From Streptomyces sp. ML-6 (GTDB lineage: Bacteria; Actinomycetota; Actinomycetes; Streptomycetales; Streptomycetaceae), in the NCBI RefSeq assembly GCF_030116705.1, contig NZ_JAOTIK010000001.1, positions 7,096,501 to 7,160,500 on the forward strand: DNA of 64,000 nt, given 5' to 3'. The notes below the pieces were generated by a model. That model was given only the letters and a program-made list of their open reading frames with translations, was not told where the DNA came from and searched no databases. The first letter of the stretch is position 1, and the number at the start of each line of letters is the position of its first letter. Positions 46,004 to 54,856 of this stretch are shown here, in pieces. The translations under genes were made by a program, and so were the position numbers.

Positions 46004-47377
46004 TCAGCCGGGGACCGGAAGTGCTTGCAGTCGCTCGAATGCGGTGGTGATCACCTGGGTCCAGGGCCAGTGGCGGGCCAGGCGGAGCCAGAGGCGGCGG
46101 CCGGTGGTGACGAGCTGGGCGGCGGTGGAGAACAGCCGCAGGCGCAGGCGCTTGGGCTCCCAGCGTCGCGCCTCGCCGGTGAGGGCGAGCATCGGCATCC
46201 AGGCCAGCAGGTTCAGGGCTAGTTGCACGATTTCCAGCCAGACGCGGTTCTGGGAGGCGTCGTGCAGGGGCAGGTTCCGCAGCCCGGTGTAGCGGGCAGC
46301 TCGGATGCGGTCCTCGGCGCGTGCGCGTTGGCGGTGCCGCAGCTCCAGGGCCGCGATCGGGGCACCGGTGGCGTTGGTGGCGAAGCAGGTGATCCGCATG
46401 CCGTCGGCGTCGGTGATGCGCAACTGGGCGCCGGGGTGCGGCCGTTCCTTTCGGACGATCAGCCGCATGCCCTTCGGCCAGCCCTTGAGGACATCGCCGG
46501 CGAGTTCGGCGACCCACGCGCCGTCGCGTGTGTTGCCGTCGGGTTCGGTCGCGGGCGTCCAGGCGGACGCGGGGACGAGCAGGACGGCCTGATGGATGGC
46601 ATCGGTGATGACCATCCCGACCGAGTAGGACAGCCGCCGTCCCCGCTGCGTGAGCCAGTTCAGGAAGTCGTGGGTGCCACCGGCGGAGTCGGTGCGGATC
46701 AGGGTCTGCCGTCCACGCCGGTACTTCTTCGGAAGCTGGGCCAGCGCCTGCTGGGCGACGGCGATGTGGTCGCTCGCGGTGTTGCTGCCCGCGTTGCCCG
46801 GTCGCAGCAGGCCCGCGACCGGTTCGGAGCCACCTGGGCCGTGGTCGACAAACGCGAACAGCGGGTGGTGGCCGAAGGTCTTCTTCCACGTGGCGGCGGC
46901 GTCCTGCTTCTCTGAGTGGGCCTGGACCAGCACGCCGTCGATGTCCACGACCACCTCATCGGCCGCATTCGGCGCCGCGTCACCGGCCAAGCTCCAGACT
47001 CGCTCGCGGACTTCGGCACGGGCCTGCCGCACGGCGGCCAGGGCCCGGGGGCCGGCCGCGGCAAGCGTGTCGACCAGACGGGAGACGGTGGGATCGGAGG
47101 CGACCAGGCCGAACAAGTCGGGCTCGGCCCGCAGCATGGCCACGTCGGACAAACAGTCCCCGCCCAGCGCGACCGCCAGCGCGAGGTCCAGCAGGACCTT
47201 CCCGGGATCGTGCACCGCCCGCGGCCTGCGCCACGGCTCCAGCGCCGTCGACAATGCTGTGTCCAGGCCAATCCGGCGGACGGTCTCCACCAGCAGCACC
47301 CCACCGGCCTGCGAGACAGCACCAGCCCCACCGCCCCGGACACGGACGCGCGGATAGAACCCACTACGCTTCTTCAC
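46004..47377 (-). CDS. IS1380-family transposase
   Basis: 457 residues from GTG 47377 (VKKRSGFYPRVRVRGGG), the usual start of this family; the frame also extends upstream to a TTG at 47419. Motifs: VVVDIDGVLVQAHSEKQDAA (first Asp), LIRTDSAGGTHDFLNWLTQR (second Asp) and ARYTGLRNLPLHDASQNRVW, with ELRHRQRARAEDRIRAARYT ahead of it (Glu region). Full family length, no internal damage. The upstream end resembles the fragment at 47889-47995. Confidence 0.88.
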   Translation of the reverse strand: MKKRSGFYPRVRVRGGGAGAVSQAGGVLLVETVRRIGLDTALSTALEPWRRPRAVHDPGKVLLDLALAVALGGDCLSDVAMLRAEPDLFGLVASDPTVSRLVDTLAAAGPRALAAVRQARAEVRERVWSLAGDAAPNAADEVVVDIDGVLVQAHSEKQDAAATWKKTFGHHPLFAFVDHGPGGSEPVAGLLRPGNAGSNTASDHIAVAQQALAQLPKKYRRGRQTLIRTDSAGGTHDFLNWLTQRGRRLSYSVGMVITDAIHQAVLLVPASAWTPATEPDGNTRDGAWVAELAGDVLKGWPKGMRLIVRKERPHPGAQLRITDADGMRITCFATNATGAPIAALELRHRQRARAEDRIRAARYTGLRNLPLHDASQNRVWLEIVQLALNLLAWMPMLALTGEARRWEPKRLRLRLFSTAAQLVTTGRRLWLRLARHWPWTQVITTAFERLQALPVPG

Positions 47378-47497
47378 CTGGAGAGTGCTTCTTCCCTGCG
47401 GCGACTGGACCCTAGACAAGCCCTATCGTCCCAGGTCAGAGGCACTCTCCGTTTGATTGATCAAGACCCGGACAAGCTCACTCGCGGGGAGCCCGGG

Positions 47498-47818
47498 TCA
47501 GCCCTTCTCCCGCCCTGGCAGGGCCGCGCCATCCAGGAACGCGTGATAGGTCTCAACGGCATCCGGCTCGACTTCCGGGTTGGACGGGCCATAGCGGGTG
47601 TCGGAGCGGTCCCGCTTCGGTCCGGAGACCCAGAACTCCTCATTGGTCTGCGTGTCGTAGAAGTTCGCGTCGAACATCCCGCCTGCCCGGCGCAATGTCC
47701 TTCCCTGAAAATACGCAGTGCTCCAAGTCTTCGAGAAGTCCACCCACCCGATCCACGAGGGTCCACGGTCGGTGTCATAACCAGACTTCAACTGCACGAA
47801 CATGAGGCGTCGAGGCAT
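47498..47818 (-). CDS. Conserved hypothetical protein (about 12 kDa)
   Basis: 106 residues from ATG 47818: MPRRLMFVQLKSGYDTDRGP, WIGWVDFSKTWSTAYFQGRT, GGMFDANFYDTQTNEEFWVS, then an Asp/Pro-rich end. This Trp/Tyr-rich small protein type recurs in actinomycetes, often near mobile DNA. Function unknown. It sits between the IS1380 element and a broken copy of the IS1380 5' end. Confidence 0.55.
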   Translation of the reverse strand: MPRRLMFVQLKSGYDTDRGPSWIGWVDFSKTWSTAYFQGRTLRRAGGMFDANFYDTQTNEEFWVSGPKRDRSDTRYGPSNPEVEPDAVETYHAFLDGAALPGREKG

Positions 47819-47888
47819 GTACCCAGCGTCCCGCACAGCCCGCACCCGCGACCAGCGCTTTTACAGCGGACAGACGGGCACGCCCGCC

Positions 47889-47995
47889 CGCGCTTCTTCA
47901 CCTGGAGAGTGCTTCCTTCCTGGCAGCCGACAGGACTCAGACAAGCCCCATTGTTGCAGGTCAGAGCCGCTACCCATCCGCTCGATCAAGCCCCA
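47889..47995 (-). repeat. Second, diverged copy of the IS1380 5' end
   Basis: The block starting CGCTTCTTCACCTGGAGAGT at 47889 matches the IS1380 start region at 47369 onwards, including the ACAAGCCC and CAGGTCAGAG words and the GATCAAG end, with scattered mismatches. It is a relic of an older IS1380 insertion whose body is gone, or a solo end. Confidence 0.55.
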
Positions 47996-48028
47996 GAGAG
48001 GCTGGTTCGTGAAAGCCCGAGGCTAACG

Positions 48029-48190
48029 GCCTGCTCCGCCAGTACTTTCCCAAGGGCACCGACCTGTCCGGATATACCCAGGCCGACCTGGATACCGTCG
48101 CGCTCAAGCTGAACACCCGCCCCCGGCAGACCCTCGGGTTCGAAACTCCCGCTGATAGGCTCGCGGCAGCTGTTGCATCAACCGGTTGAC
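48029..48190 (+). pseudogene. IS30-family transposase C-terminal remnant
   Basis: The frame reads [52 protein letters not shown] and ends at TGA 48188-48190. This is the conserved C-terminus of IS30-type integrase/transposases; the upstream catalytic part is missing. Confidence 0.75.
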
Positions 48191-48270
48191 TCCGCCGCCG
48201 CAGCCTTCAAGATGTCGTTCGCCCGCTTCAGCTCGGCGATCTCCTTCTTTATCGCCTTGAACGGTGCCGC
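48190..48270 (-). pseudogene. IS3-family OrfA remnant
   Basis: Minus-strand frame reads FKAIKKEIAELKRANDILKA followed by AAAES, the leucine-zipper end of an IS3 OrfA. It is about 25 codons, directly abutting the IS30 remnant, and marks the edge of the mobile-element-rich region. Confidence 0.6.
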
Positions 48271-48370
48271 AGCTCCTGGCCCCCGGCAGGGCCGAGCCGG
48301 GCGAGGTCTACCGCTGAGGCACCCGGCCCCGCCGCCCTCCCACCACCCGCTGCCGTCCTCCCGGCGCCCC

Positions 48371-50224
48371 TCATCGGACGCTCCGTTCCGCCGCGAGTTT
48401 GCCGCCCACCAGGTCCAGGCCGTGCCGGAGCCGTCGGAAGTAGGTGGCCCGGCTGATGTGGAGCTGCTGGGCGAGCCACTGATGGGTCCGCGGCCGTCCG
48501 AGGTAGTAGTGCTGGAGAATCCACCCGGCCTCGGCCTCCTCCCGCACCTCGCTGTCCGCCAGCCGCCGCACCGCCTCCCACAGGTCCGCGCGCAGCTCCG
48601 CCACCGTCCGGGGGCGCGGCGAGGAGAGCAGCGGGCTCTCGGCCAGCCGGGCCGGGTCGGCGATGTTGGCGAGGGCGCGGGCCACCTCCTGGCCAGTCGG
48701 ACGCGGGCCGCCGCGCGTCCCCGAGGCGCGGGCGAGCCGCTCCGTCCAGTCGGGCAGCGCGGCGGAGCCGAAGTCCTGGCTGAAGATCTCGGGCTTGCGC
48801 CCGCAGCGGTAGACGTCGTCGGTGGTGGTGCCGTGATGCTGGAAGCGCAGCCCGCGCAGCAGTCGCTGGTAGTCCGGGTTCGGGGTGGACACCGTCAGCA
48901 GCAGGCCGCCCACGATGACCTGGCGCAGCAGGCCGCGCAGCAGGTGCGCGTGGGCGCCCCGGTCGGGGCAGTAGGCCGCGCCGAGCAGCCATCCCCCGGT
49001 GCCGTGCGGGCGGCCGAGCAGCCGGTTCGTGTGCTGCTGGAGCAGCGGTTCCACACAGTTCATGGTGCGTTCGGTGACTTGCTGGGTGTTCGTCAGGCCG
49101 ATGATCCGGTCTCCGCCGTCCCGGATCAACTGGAAGCTGGCGGGGTCGTCCACGAGCCAGCGTTCCACCAGGCGGTCGGTCCAGCGCACGTCCAGCCCGC
49201 CCTGCCGGGCCCACTGGCGCATCAGGGTGCCGATGGCGTCGGCGTCGTCCGGGGCAGCGGTGTGGATCACGTCCCGGGTCACGCTGCTGGGGAACAGGGT
49301 CTCGCGGACGGCCTCGTCGTCGACCAGGGCCATGATCCCCTCGGTGAGATGACTGCGGCGGTCGGCGGCGGGTTCGTCGGCCAGCAGCTTCTTGCGGTGG
49401 GCCAGCGCGCGGGCCCACGCGCCGCGGTGGGCGGCGGGCCGACGCCAGCGATGGGCCAGTTCGATCACCCCGCGGAAGGGCTCGGCGAGGGCCAACCCGA
49501 GTTCGGTGGGGACGACCGGGCTGAGCCCGGCCAGGGTGTCGAACAGGTCCGGGTCGGCGTCGAGCAGTTCCTCGTCCGCCGACCACACCGTGGCCAGCCG
49601 GACCAGGGCGTGCTGCCACGGCCCGGCGGGCCGCTCCCGGGAGAGCCGCTCCACGATCTCCCGGGCGGCGCCGTCGGCCACCGCCCCGGCCGCGGTCGGC
49701 GGCGCACCCGCGTGGACGGCCCGGCAGGCCGCGTCGGCGATCAGCGGGTTGCCCGCGGCGAGCCGGACGATCAGTTCCCGGGACCGCGCGTCGGTCACCC
49801 GCGCCTCCGCCGCCAGACGCCCGATCCACGCGTCCGGCCACGGGCCGGTCTCCAGGACCGCGACCCCCGTGCCGGCCCATCCCGGCCGGGTCAGCAGGGA
49901 GCGCCTGCTGACCACGAGGACGGGCCGGCCGCTTCCCGGCGGGCGCAGCCGCAGCGGCTCCAGTGCGGCCAGCGCGTGGTCGTCGTCGGCGCTGTCCACG
50001 ACCAGCGGACCCGGGGTGTTCTCGGCGAGCGCGGCCGGCAGCCGCTCCAGGGCGCCGGGCCGGTCGAGGTCAAGGAGGGAGACGGGCCCGAGTCCGGCGG
50101 CTAACCGGGACTTCCCGCTGCCGAGCGGGCCGGTGAGATTGGCCAGATCACGGCTTGCCACCACCTCCCGCAGGGAGTTCGGCGTGGCTCGTACCGGCGG
50201 TGCGGCTGCGGGTGCCTCGGCCAT
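48371..50224 (-). CDS. P-loop ATPase with C-terminal helix-turn-helix, putative cluster regulator
   Basis: 617 residues from ATG 50224 (GGAGG upstream); a GTG at 50251 in frame is less well placed. Residues about 15-110 form a P-loop domain (LTGPLGSGKSRLAAGL, Walker A; LVVDSADDDHALAAL, Walker B-like). A long helical middle follows, with an acyltransferase-like stretch (LRGLRFQHHGTTTDDVYRCG) before the end. The last about 60 residues contain a helix-turn-helix WLAQQLHISRATYFRRLRHG. The layout suggests an ATP-dependent transcription factor. Divergent from the regulator at 50414 across a 15-bp palindrome and next to the peptide cluster, it is likely a cluster regulator. Not assignable to a named family. 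Confidence 0.65.
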   Translation of the reverse strand: MAEAPAAAPPVRATPNSLREVVASRDLANLTGPLGSGKSRLAAGLGPVSLLDLDRPGALERLPAALAENTPGPLVVDSADDDHALAALEPLRLRPPGSGRPVLVVSRRSLLTRPGWAGTGVAVLETGPWPDAWIGRLAAEARVTDARSRELIVRLAAGNPLIADAACRAVHAGAPPTAAGAVADGAAREIVERLSRERPAGPWQHALVRLATVWSADEELLDADPDLFDTLAGLSPVVPTELGLALAEPFRGVIELAHRWRRPAAHRGAWARALAHRKKLLADEPAADRRSHLTEGIMALVDDEAVRETLFPSSVTRDVIHTAAPDDADAIGTLMRQWARQGGLDVRWTDRLVERWLVDDPASFQLIRDGGDRIIGLTNTQQVTERTMNCVEPLLQQHTNRLLGRPHGTGGWLLGAAYCPDRGAHAHLLRGLLRQVIVGGLLLTVSTPNPDYQRLLRGLRFQHHGTTTDDVYRCGRKPEIFSQDFGSAALPDWTERLARASGTRGGPRPTGQEVARALANIADPARLAESPLLSSPRPRTVAELRADLWEAVRRLADSEVREEAEAGWILQHYYLGRPRTHQWLAQQLHISRATYFRRLRHGLDLVGGKLAAERSVR

Positions 50225-50267
50225 CGGACCTCCAGGATCACTTCGGTGCACGGCCTCCTGTCATAGC

Positions 50268-50282
50268 GATCGGAGTCCGATC
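50268..50282. promoter_or_regulatory. Perfect 15-bp palindrome between two divergent regulators
   Basis: GATCGGA-G-TCCGATC, centred on 50275, lies 44 bp from one start codon and 132 bp from the other. Position and symmetry suggest an operator bound by one of the two flanking regulators. Confidence 0.6.
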
Positions 50283-50413
50283 ATTCAAGTGGTCACACAT
50301 CCGGAACTTCCCTGGTACCAGCGGGGCGTGAGACTTCGCTGAGACCTCGCGCCCCGTCTCCCCGGGCAGACTTGTGCTCCGTCGTCCCGCCGGACATGTT
50401 CAAGGGGAGGGCC

Positions 50414-51427
50414 ATGGGGACCCACACGATGTCGCCACTCGGTCTGAGCAGCACCGAGGAAGCGGTGTACCGGTTTTTCCTGCGGAATCCGGGCGCCGCC
50501 GTCCGTGACGCGCGCACCGCCGCGCCGATGGACGGGGAGGGCGTGGACCGGGCCGCGGCGCGGCTGCGCGACCGGGGGCTGCTGCACGGGAGCGAGGCGC
50601 GGACCTGGGCCACGGACCCGGGGGTCGTGGTGGCGCGGCTGACGGAGGAGCAGTTGGACGCCGCCTACCGGACGCTGCGCCGCCTCGCCGACCCGCGGCC
50701 GATCCTGCGCTCCCTGTGGCGGGACGCGCCCGCCCCCTCCTTCGCGGGCGGCGGGGGCGTCCACGCGGGGTCCGCGATCGCCCTGGATCGCCTGGATGAC
50801 CTGGGGCAGGCCCTCGCCCGGATCGACCGGGCGGCCTTCCACGCCGACGCCGAGATCCTGGCGGCGGTGCCCAACCGGGCCCTGGTCCCGTTGAGCACGG
50901 CCCACACGATCTCACTCGGCCTGCGCTGCCTGCGGCGCGGCGTCCGGGTGCGGACCCTGGTGGGGAGCGAGGCCCCGACGTCCCGGACCGGCACGGAGCA
51001 CCTCCGGCGACTGCGCTCCCACGGCGCGGAGGTCAGGGTCGCGGAGGGGCTCTCGGAACTGGTGCTGGTCTACGACCGGCGCACCGCGCTGGTCCCCGTC
51101 GACGCGCACGACATCGACCGGGGCGTGCTGTGCATCGAGGAGAGCGGCCCGGTGAGCAGTCTCGTCACCCTCTTCGAGAGGTTGTGGACGGCGGGGACGG
51201 ACCTCGCCGACCCTCCCGCGTCGAAGCCGGGCACCGAAAGCCTCACCGGGACCCAGCGCACGGTGCTGCTCCTCATGTGCACCACCACCAAGGACGAGAC
51301 GGGCGCCCGGGCGGCGGGCATGTCGCTGCGCACCTACCGGCGCCATGTCTCCGATCTGCTGGCCTTGCTGGGCGCGTGCAGCAGGGCCCAGGCGGCGCTG
51401 CTGGCCCGCGAACGCGGCTGGGTGTGA
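50414..51427 (+). CDS. TrmB/LuxR-type transcriptional regulator
   Basis: 337 residues from ATG 50414 (AAGGGGAGG three bases upstream). N-terminal winged helix (LSSTEEAVYRFFLRNPGAAV, VDRAAARLRDRGLL) of TrmB type. The middle is a PLD-like ligand domain (LRCLRRGVRVRTLVGSEAP; HGAEVRVAEGLSELVLVYDR). The C-terminal LuxR-like helix-turn-helix reads TGARAAGMSLRTYRRHVSDL. This two-HTH form is frequent in Streptomyces beside secondary-metabolite and lanthipeptide clusters. It is convergent with the operon ending at 51489, 61 bp away, and is the best candidate for pathway control. Confidence 0.8.
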   Translation: MGTHTMSPLGLSSTEEAVYRFFLRNPGAAVRDARTAAPMDGEGVDRAAARLRDRGLLHGSEARTWATDPGVVVARLTEEQLDAAYRTLRRLADPRPILRSLWRDAPAPSFAGGGGVHAGSAIALDRLDDLGQALARIDRAAFHADAEILAAVPNRALVPLSTAHTISLGLRCLRRGVRVRTLVGSEAPTSRTGTEHLRRLRSHGAEVRVAEGLSELVLVYDRRTALVPVDAHDIDRGVLCIEESGPVSSLVTLFERLWTAGTDLADPPASKPGTESLTGTQRTVLLLMCTTTKDETGARAAGMSLRTYRRHVSDLLALLGACSRAQAALLARERGWV

Positions 51428-51488
51428 CCCCGGGCCCGCGGCCCGCGCACCGGGGCCGGGGCGGCACCGGCCGGGCCGGGCCGGGTTG

Positions 51489-52958
51489 TCATGCGGCCGG
51501 GGTTCCCGCGCCGACCGGGCCGAGCACGGGCAGCGGCCGGCCGAACTCGCGGCGCAGCGCCGACCGGGCCGCGAGCAGGCCGCACATGCCGTGCACCCCG
51601 GGTCCGGGCGGGGTGGCCGCCGAGCAGAGGTAGACGCCGGGCAGCGGGGTCCGGTAGGGGTCCCACCGGGGGACGGGCCGGAACACGGTCTGCCGCAGGC
51701 CGATCGCCCCGGTCGCGATGTCGCCGCCCACGTAGTTGGGGTTGTAGGCGGCGTAGTCCCGTCCGGACAGCCCGCGTTGGGCGACGATGGAGTCGGTGAA
51801 GCCCGGCGCGTACCGCTCGATGACCGCGCGGATCACGGGCAGCGGGTCGCGCGCGCTGCCGTGCGGCAGATGGGCGTACGCCCACACCGGGCGGCGCCCG
51901 GCCACCTCGCGCCCCGGGTCGGTCACGGCCGGGTCGACGACCAGGACGAACGGTGAATCCCCCTCCTTGCCGCGGGCGTTGGCGGTCTCCTGGCGGAAGA
52001 CCTCGGCCGCAGTGCCGCCCAGGTGCACGGTGCCCGCGCGACCGGTCTCCGGGGCCGACCAGGGGATCGGTCCGGAGACCAGGAAGTCCGCCTTGCCCGC
52101 GGCCGGGCCGTACCGGTACCGGGACAGCCACCGGGCGTAGCCGGGCGGCAGGGCGCCCCCGGCGAGGTCGGGCAGCGCGGTCGGCGCGATGTCCAGCAGG
52201 ACGGCCCGCGCCCCCGCCAGTTCCCGCAGGTCGGTGATCTCCCGCCCGGTATGCAGTTCCCCTCCGTGCGCCCGGATGTCGTCGGCCATGGCCTCGGCGA
52301 TGCGGGGGCTGCCGCCGCGCGGCAGCGGCCAGCCGGGGCCATGGGCCAACTGGGCCAGCAGCAGCCCGACCCCGGCGCCGGGCAGCGAGGGCAGCGGGCC
52401 GACGACGTGTGCGGCGGCCCCGGCGAGCAGCGCGGGGGCCGCCTCGCCGCGGAAAGTACGGGGGCCGAGCCGGGTCCCGTGGAGCAGGACCCGGCTCAGT
52501 ACGGCGGGCGCGGCGCGCAGCCCGCGCGGGCTCCGCAGATCGGACAGCAGCAGGTCGACCATGGCGTCGCTGTGTGTCAGCAGCGGTTCCATCAGCCGCC
52601 GCCAGCGCGGCCCGTCCGGGCCGAGGCCCGCGCAGGTGGCGTCCAGGTCGTGGTGGGCGAGGGCCACCCGGTCGCCGTCCAGGGGGTGGGCGTAGCTGAC
52701 TTCGGGCCGCAGCATCCGCACGCCCCGTCCGGCGAGGCCGAACTCCCGGAAGAACGGCGAGGCCACCGCCATGGGGTGGACGGCCGCGCAGATGTCGTGC
52801 ACCACCTCGGAGTCGAAGAGCGCGGCGCCGCGCAGTCCCCCGCCGATCGTGTCGGCGGCCTCGTACACGGCCACCCGCAGTCCGGCGCGGGCCAGGGTGA
52901 CCGCGGCGGCCAGCCCGTTCGGCCCGCTGCCCACGACCGCCGCGTCCACCGTGCTCAC
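51489..52958 (-). CDS. Phytoene-desaturase-like FAD-dependent oxidoreductase of the peptide cluster
   Basis: 489 residues from GTG 52958 in a GTGA overlap with the ABC transporter stop. Rossmann start AAVVGSGPNGLAAAVTLARA (residues 6-25) and a long substrate domain follow. The C-terminal FAD-binding signature is GVYLCSAATPPGPGVHGMCG. This is the carotenoid-desaturase/retinol-saturase superfamily, whose members add or remove double bonds. Being last in an operon with peptide genes, a methyltransferase and an exporter, it may dehydrogenate or oxidise the peptide or a lipid partner. No carotenoid genes are nearby. Confidence 0.82.
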   Translation of the reverse strand: MSTVDAAVVGSGPNGLAAAVTLARAGLRVAVYEAADTIGGGLRGAALFDSEVVHDICAAVHPMAVASPFFREFGLAGRGVRMLRPEVSYAHPLDGDRVALAHHDLDATCAGLGPDGPRWRRLMEPLLTHSDAMVDLLLSDLRSPRGLRAAPAVLSRVLLHGTRLGPRTFRGEAAPALLAGAAAHVVGPLPSLPGAGVGLLLAQLAHGPGWPLPRGGSPRIAEAMADDIRAHGGELHTGREITDLRELAGARAVLLDIAPTALPDLAGGALPPGYARWLSRYRYGPAAGKADFLVSGPIPWSAPETGRAGTVHLGGTAAEVFRQETANARGKEGDSPFVLVVDPAVTDPGREVAGRRPVWAYAHLPHGSARDPLPVIRAVIERYAPGFTDSIVAQRGLSGRDYAAYNPNYVGGDIATGAIGLRQTVFRPVPRWDPYRTPLPGVYLCSAATPPGPGVHGMCGLLAARSALRREFGRPLPVLGPVGAGTPAA

Positions 52959-54856
52959 CGGACGGCTCCCGCGCCCGGCAGGGCGGCCGGGACCGGCTCG
53001 GGCACCGGACCGGAGCCCGGCACCGTGCCCTGGGCCCCGTCCGGTACGGGGTCCGGCGCCGGGTGTCCGCCGAGGGGGCCGTCGGCGAACTGGGTGGCGG
53101 CCAGCCGCCGGTAGAGGGCGTCGTTGCCGAGGAGTTCGGTGTGCGTGCCCACCGCGCGCACCCGGCCCTCGTCCAGGACCACGATCCGGTCGGCCTCGGC
53201 CACCGTGGAGATCCGGTGGGCGATGGCGACGACGGCGCACCGCCCGGCGATGCCGCGCAGGCTGTCGCGCAGCGCCGCCTCGGCGTCGGAGTCCAGGTGC
53301 GCGGTGGCCTCGTCGAGCAGCATCACGTCGGGCTTCTGGAGCAACGCCCGTGCCACGCAGAGCCGTTGCCGCTGTCCGCCGGAGAGTCCGGTGCCCTGGT
53401 CGCCGAGGAGGGTGTCGAGGCCGTCCGGCAGCTCCGCCACCACCTCGGTGAGACCGGCGAGTTCGACGGCCTCGGCGATCTCCGCCTCGGTGGCGTCGGG
53501 CGCGGCGTACACGATGTTCTCGCGGAGGGTTCCGCGCATCGCGGCGTTGTCCTGCTGGACGTAGCCGACCCGGCCGCGGATCTCGGCGGACGGGAGGTGG
53601 GCGATGTCCCTGCCGTCGAGGAGGATCGCGCCGCCCCGGGGCCGGTAGAACCGTTCGATGAGCTGGAAGACGGTGGTCTTGCCCGCGCCGGAGGCGCCCA
53701 CCACGGCGGTGAGCCCGTGGGCGGGGACGGTGAACGACACGCCTTCCAGCACCGGCCGGTCGCCGTAGCCGAAGGAGACGTCGCGGAACTCCACTGCGGG
53801 GTGGCCGCCCTGCGGGGCCGGACGGGCGACCGGGTCGCCGGCGGGGGCGTTGGTCCGGCCGTCGGCCGGGTCCGCGGTGCCGGCCGGGTGCTCGTCCTCC
53901 TGCGGCAGGGTGTCGAGTTCGTCCACGCGCTGGACGGCCGCCCGGCCCTGGAGGTAGGTGCCGATCGAGAGGAAGACCAGGACCAGCGGCGACACCAGGT
54001 AGAACAGGTACATCGTGAACGCCGAGAAGTCGGCCAGGCTGATGGAGCCGGTGACGACACGGGCCATGCCGATGCCCATCACGGCGGCGAGCGACGCCTG
54101 GAGACCGACATTCAGCGCGGGCGTGAACAGGGCGTTCAGCACGGTGACCCGGTTGCCGGAGGCGCGGGCGCGGTCGGCGGACTCCGCCAGGCGGCGCTGC
54201 TCACGGCCCTCGGCGTTGGCGGCCTTCACCGTCGTCAGGGCGGCGAGCACGCGCTGCAGGTCGGCGCCGAAGTCGCCGATGTCCTCCCGGTTGGACAGGG
54301 CGGCCCGGCGCAGCGCGCGGGCCAGCCATACCGACCCGGCCCCGGCGATACCGAGGCATCCGCCGGCGACCAGCAGCAGCCAGATATCGGTGAACGCCAT
54401 CATCACCACGGCGCCGACCACGATCAGCCCGTTGAGGACGATCTGGGCGAGGCTCTGGGTGAGCGCGATCTTCATCAGGGAGGTGTCGGCGACCAGCCGG
54501 GTGTGCAGGTCGCCCTGGCGCCGGGTGTCGAGGTGCGTGCAGTCGGCCCGGAGCACCTTGCCCGAGAGCAGGACCCGGGCGTCGCGGACGATGTTCTCCC
54601 CCGCCCTGCCGATGAGACAGCCCTGGGCGGCGGAGAGCACGGCGTCCAGCAGGAACAGCACGACCAGCGCCACGACGATCCCGACCACCGGGCGGTGGTC
54701 CCCGGCGGTCCTGATCAGGTCGGCCAGCAGCACCGGCTGCGCCAGGGTGCACACCACGCCCAGCAGTCCGAGGGCGGTGCCACCGAGCAGCAGCCGCCAC
54801 TGCCCGCGCGTCAGGTTCCGCACGGCGCCGCCGGACGCCGCCACGGTGGCCGTCAT
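52955..54856 (-). CDS. ABC exporter, fused membrane and ATPase domains
   Basis: 633 residues. Six transmembrane helices in residues 20-310 (LLLGGTALGLLGVVCTLAQP; GIVVALVVLFLLDAVLSA and others). The nucleotide-binding domain has VVGASGAGKTTVFQLIERF (Walker A), YVQQDNAAMRGTLRENI (Q-loop), LSGGQRQRLCVARALLQKPD (signature), VMLLDEATAHLD (Walker B) and AIAHRISTV (H-loop). A Pro/Gly-rich linker (about 330-360) and tail are extra. No peptidase C39 domain, so leader removal would be by another enzyme. Start ATG 54856 overlaps the methyltransferase stop. Likely exports the mature peptide. Confidence 0.88.
   Translation of the reverse strand: MTATVAASGGAVRNLTRGQWRLLLGGTALGLLGVVCTLAQPVLLADLIRTAGDHRPVVGIVVALVVLFLLDAVLSAAQGCLIGRAGENIVRDARVLLSGKVLRADCTHLDTRRQGDLHTRLVADTSLMKIALTQSLAQIVLNGLIVVGAVVMMAFTDIWLLLVAGGCLGIAGAGSVWLARALRRAALSNREDIGDFGADLQRVLAALTTVKAANAEGREQRRLAESADRARASGNRVTVLNALFTPALNVGLQASLAAVMGIGMARVVTGSISLADFSAFTMYLFYLVSPLVLVFLSIGTYLQGRAAVQRVDELDTLPQEDEHPAGTADPADGRTNAPAGDPVARPAPQGGHPAVEFRDVSFGYGDRPVLEGVSFTVPAHGLTAVVGASGAGKTTVFQLIERFYRPRGGAILLDGRDIAHLPSAEIRGRVGYVQQDNAAMRGTLRENIVYAAPDATEAEIAEAVELAGLTEVVAELPDGLDTLLGDQGTGLSGGQRQRLCVARALLQKPDVMLLDEATAHLDSDAEAALRDSLRGIAGRCAVVAIAHRISTVAEADRIVVLDEGRVRAVGTHTELLGNDALYRRLAATQFADGPLGGHPAPDPVPDGAQGTVPGSGPVPEPVPAALPGAGAVR

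Noticed and set aside
51489..52958. Carotenoid biosynthesis gene
   Set aside because: The oxidoreductase is phytoene-desaturase-like, but no crtB, crtE or crtY is nearby and it is translationally coupled to a peptide exporter.
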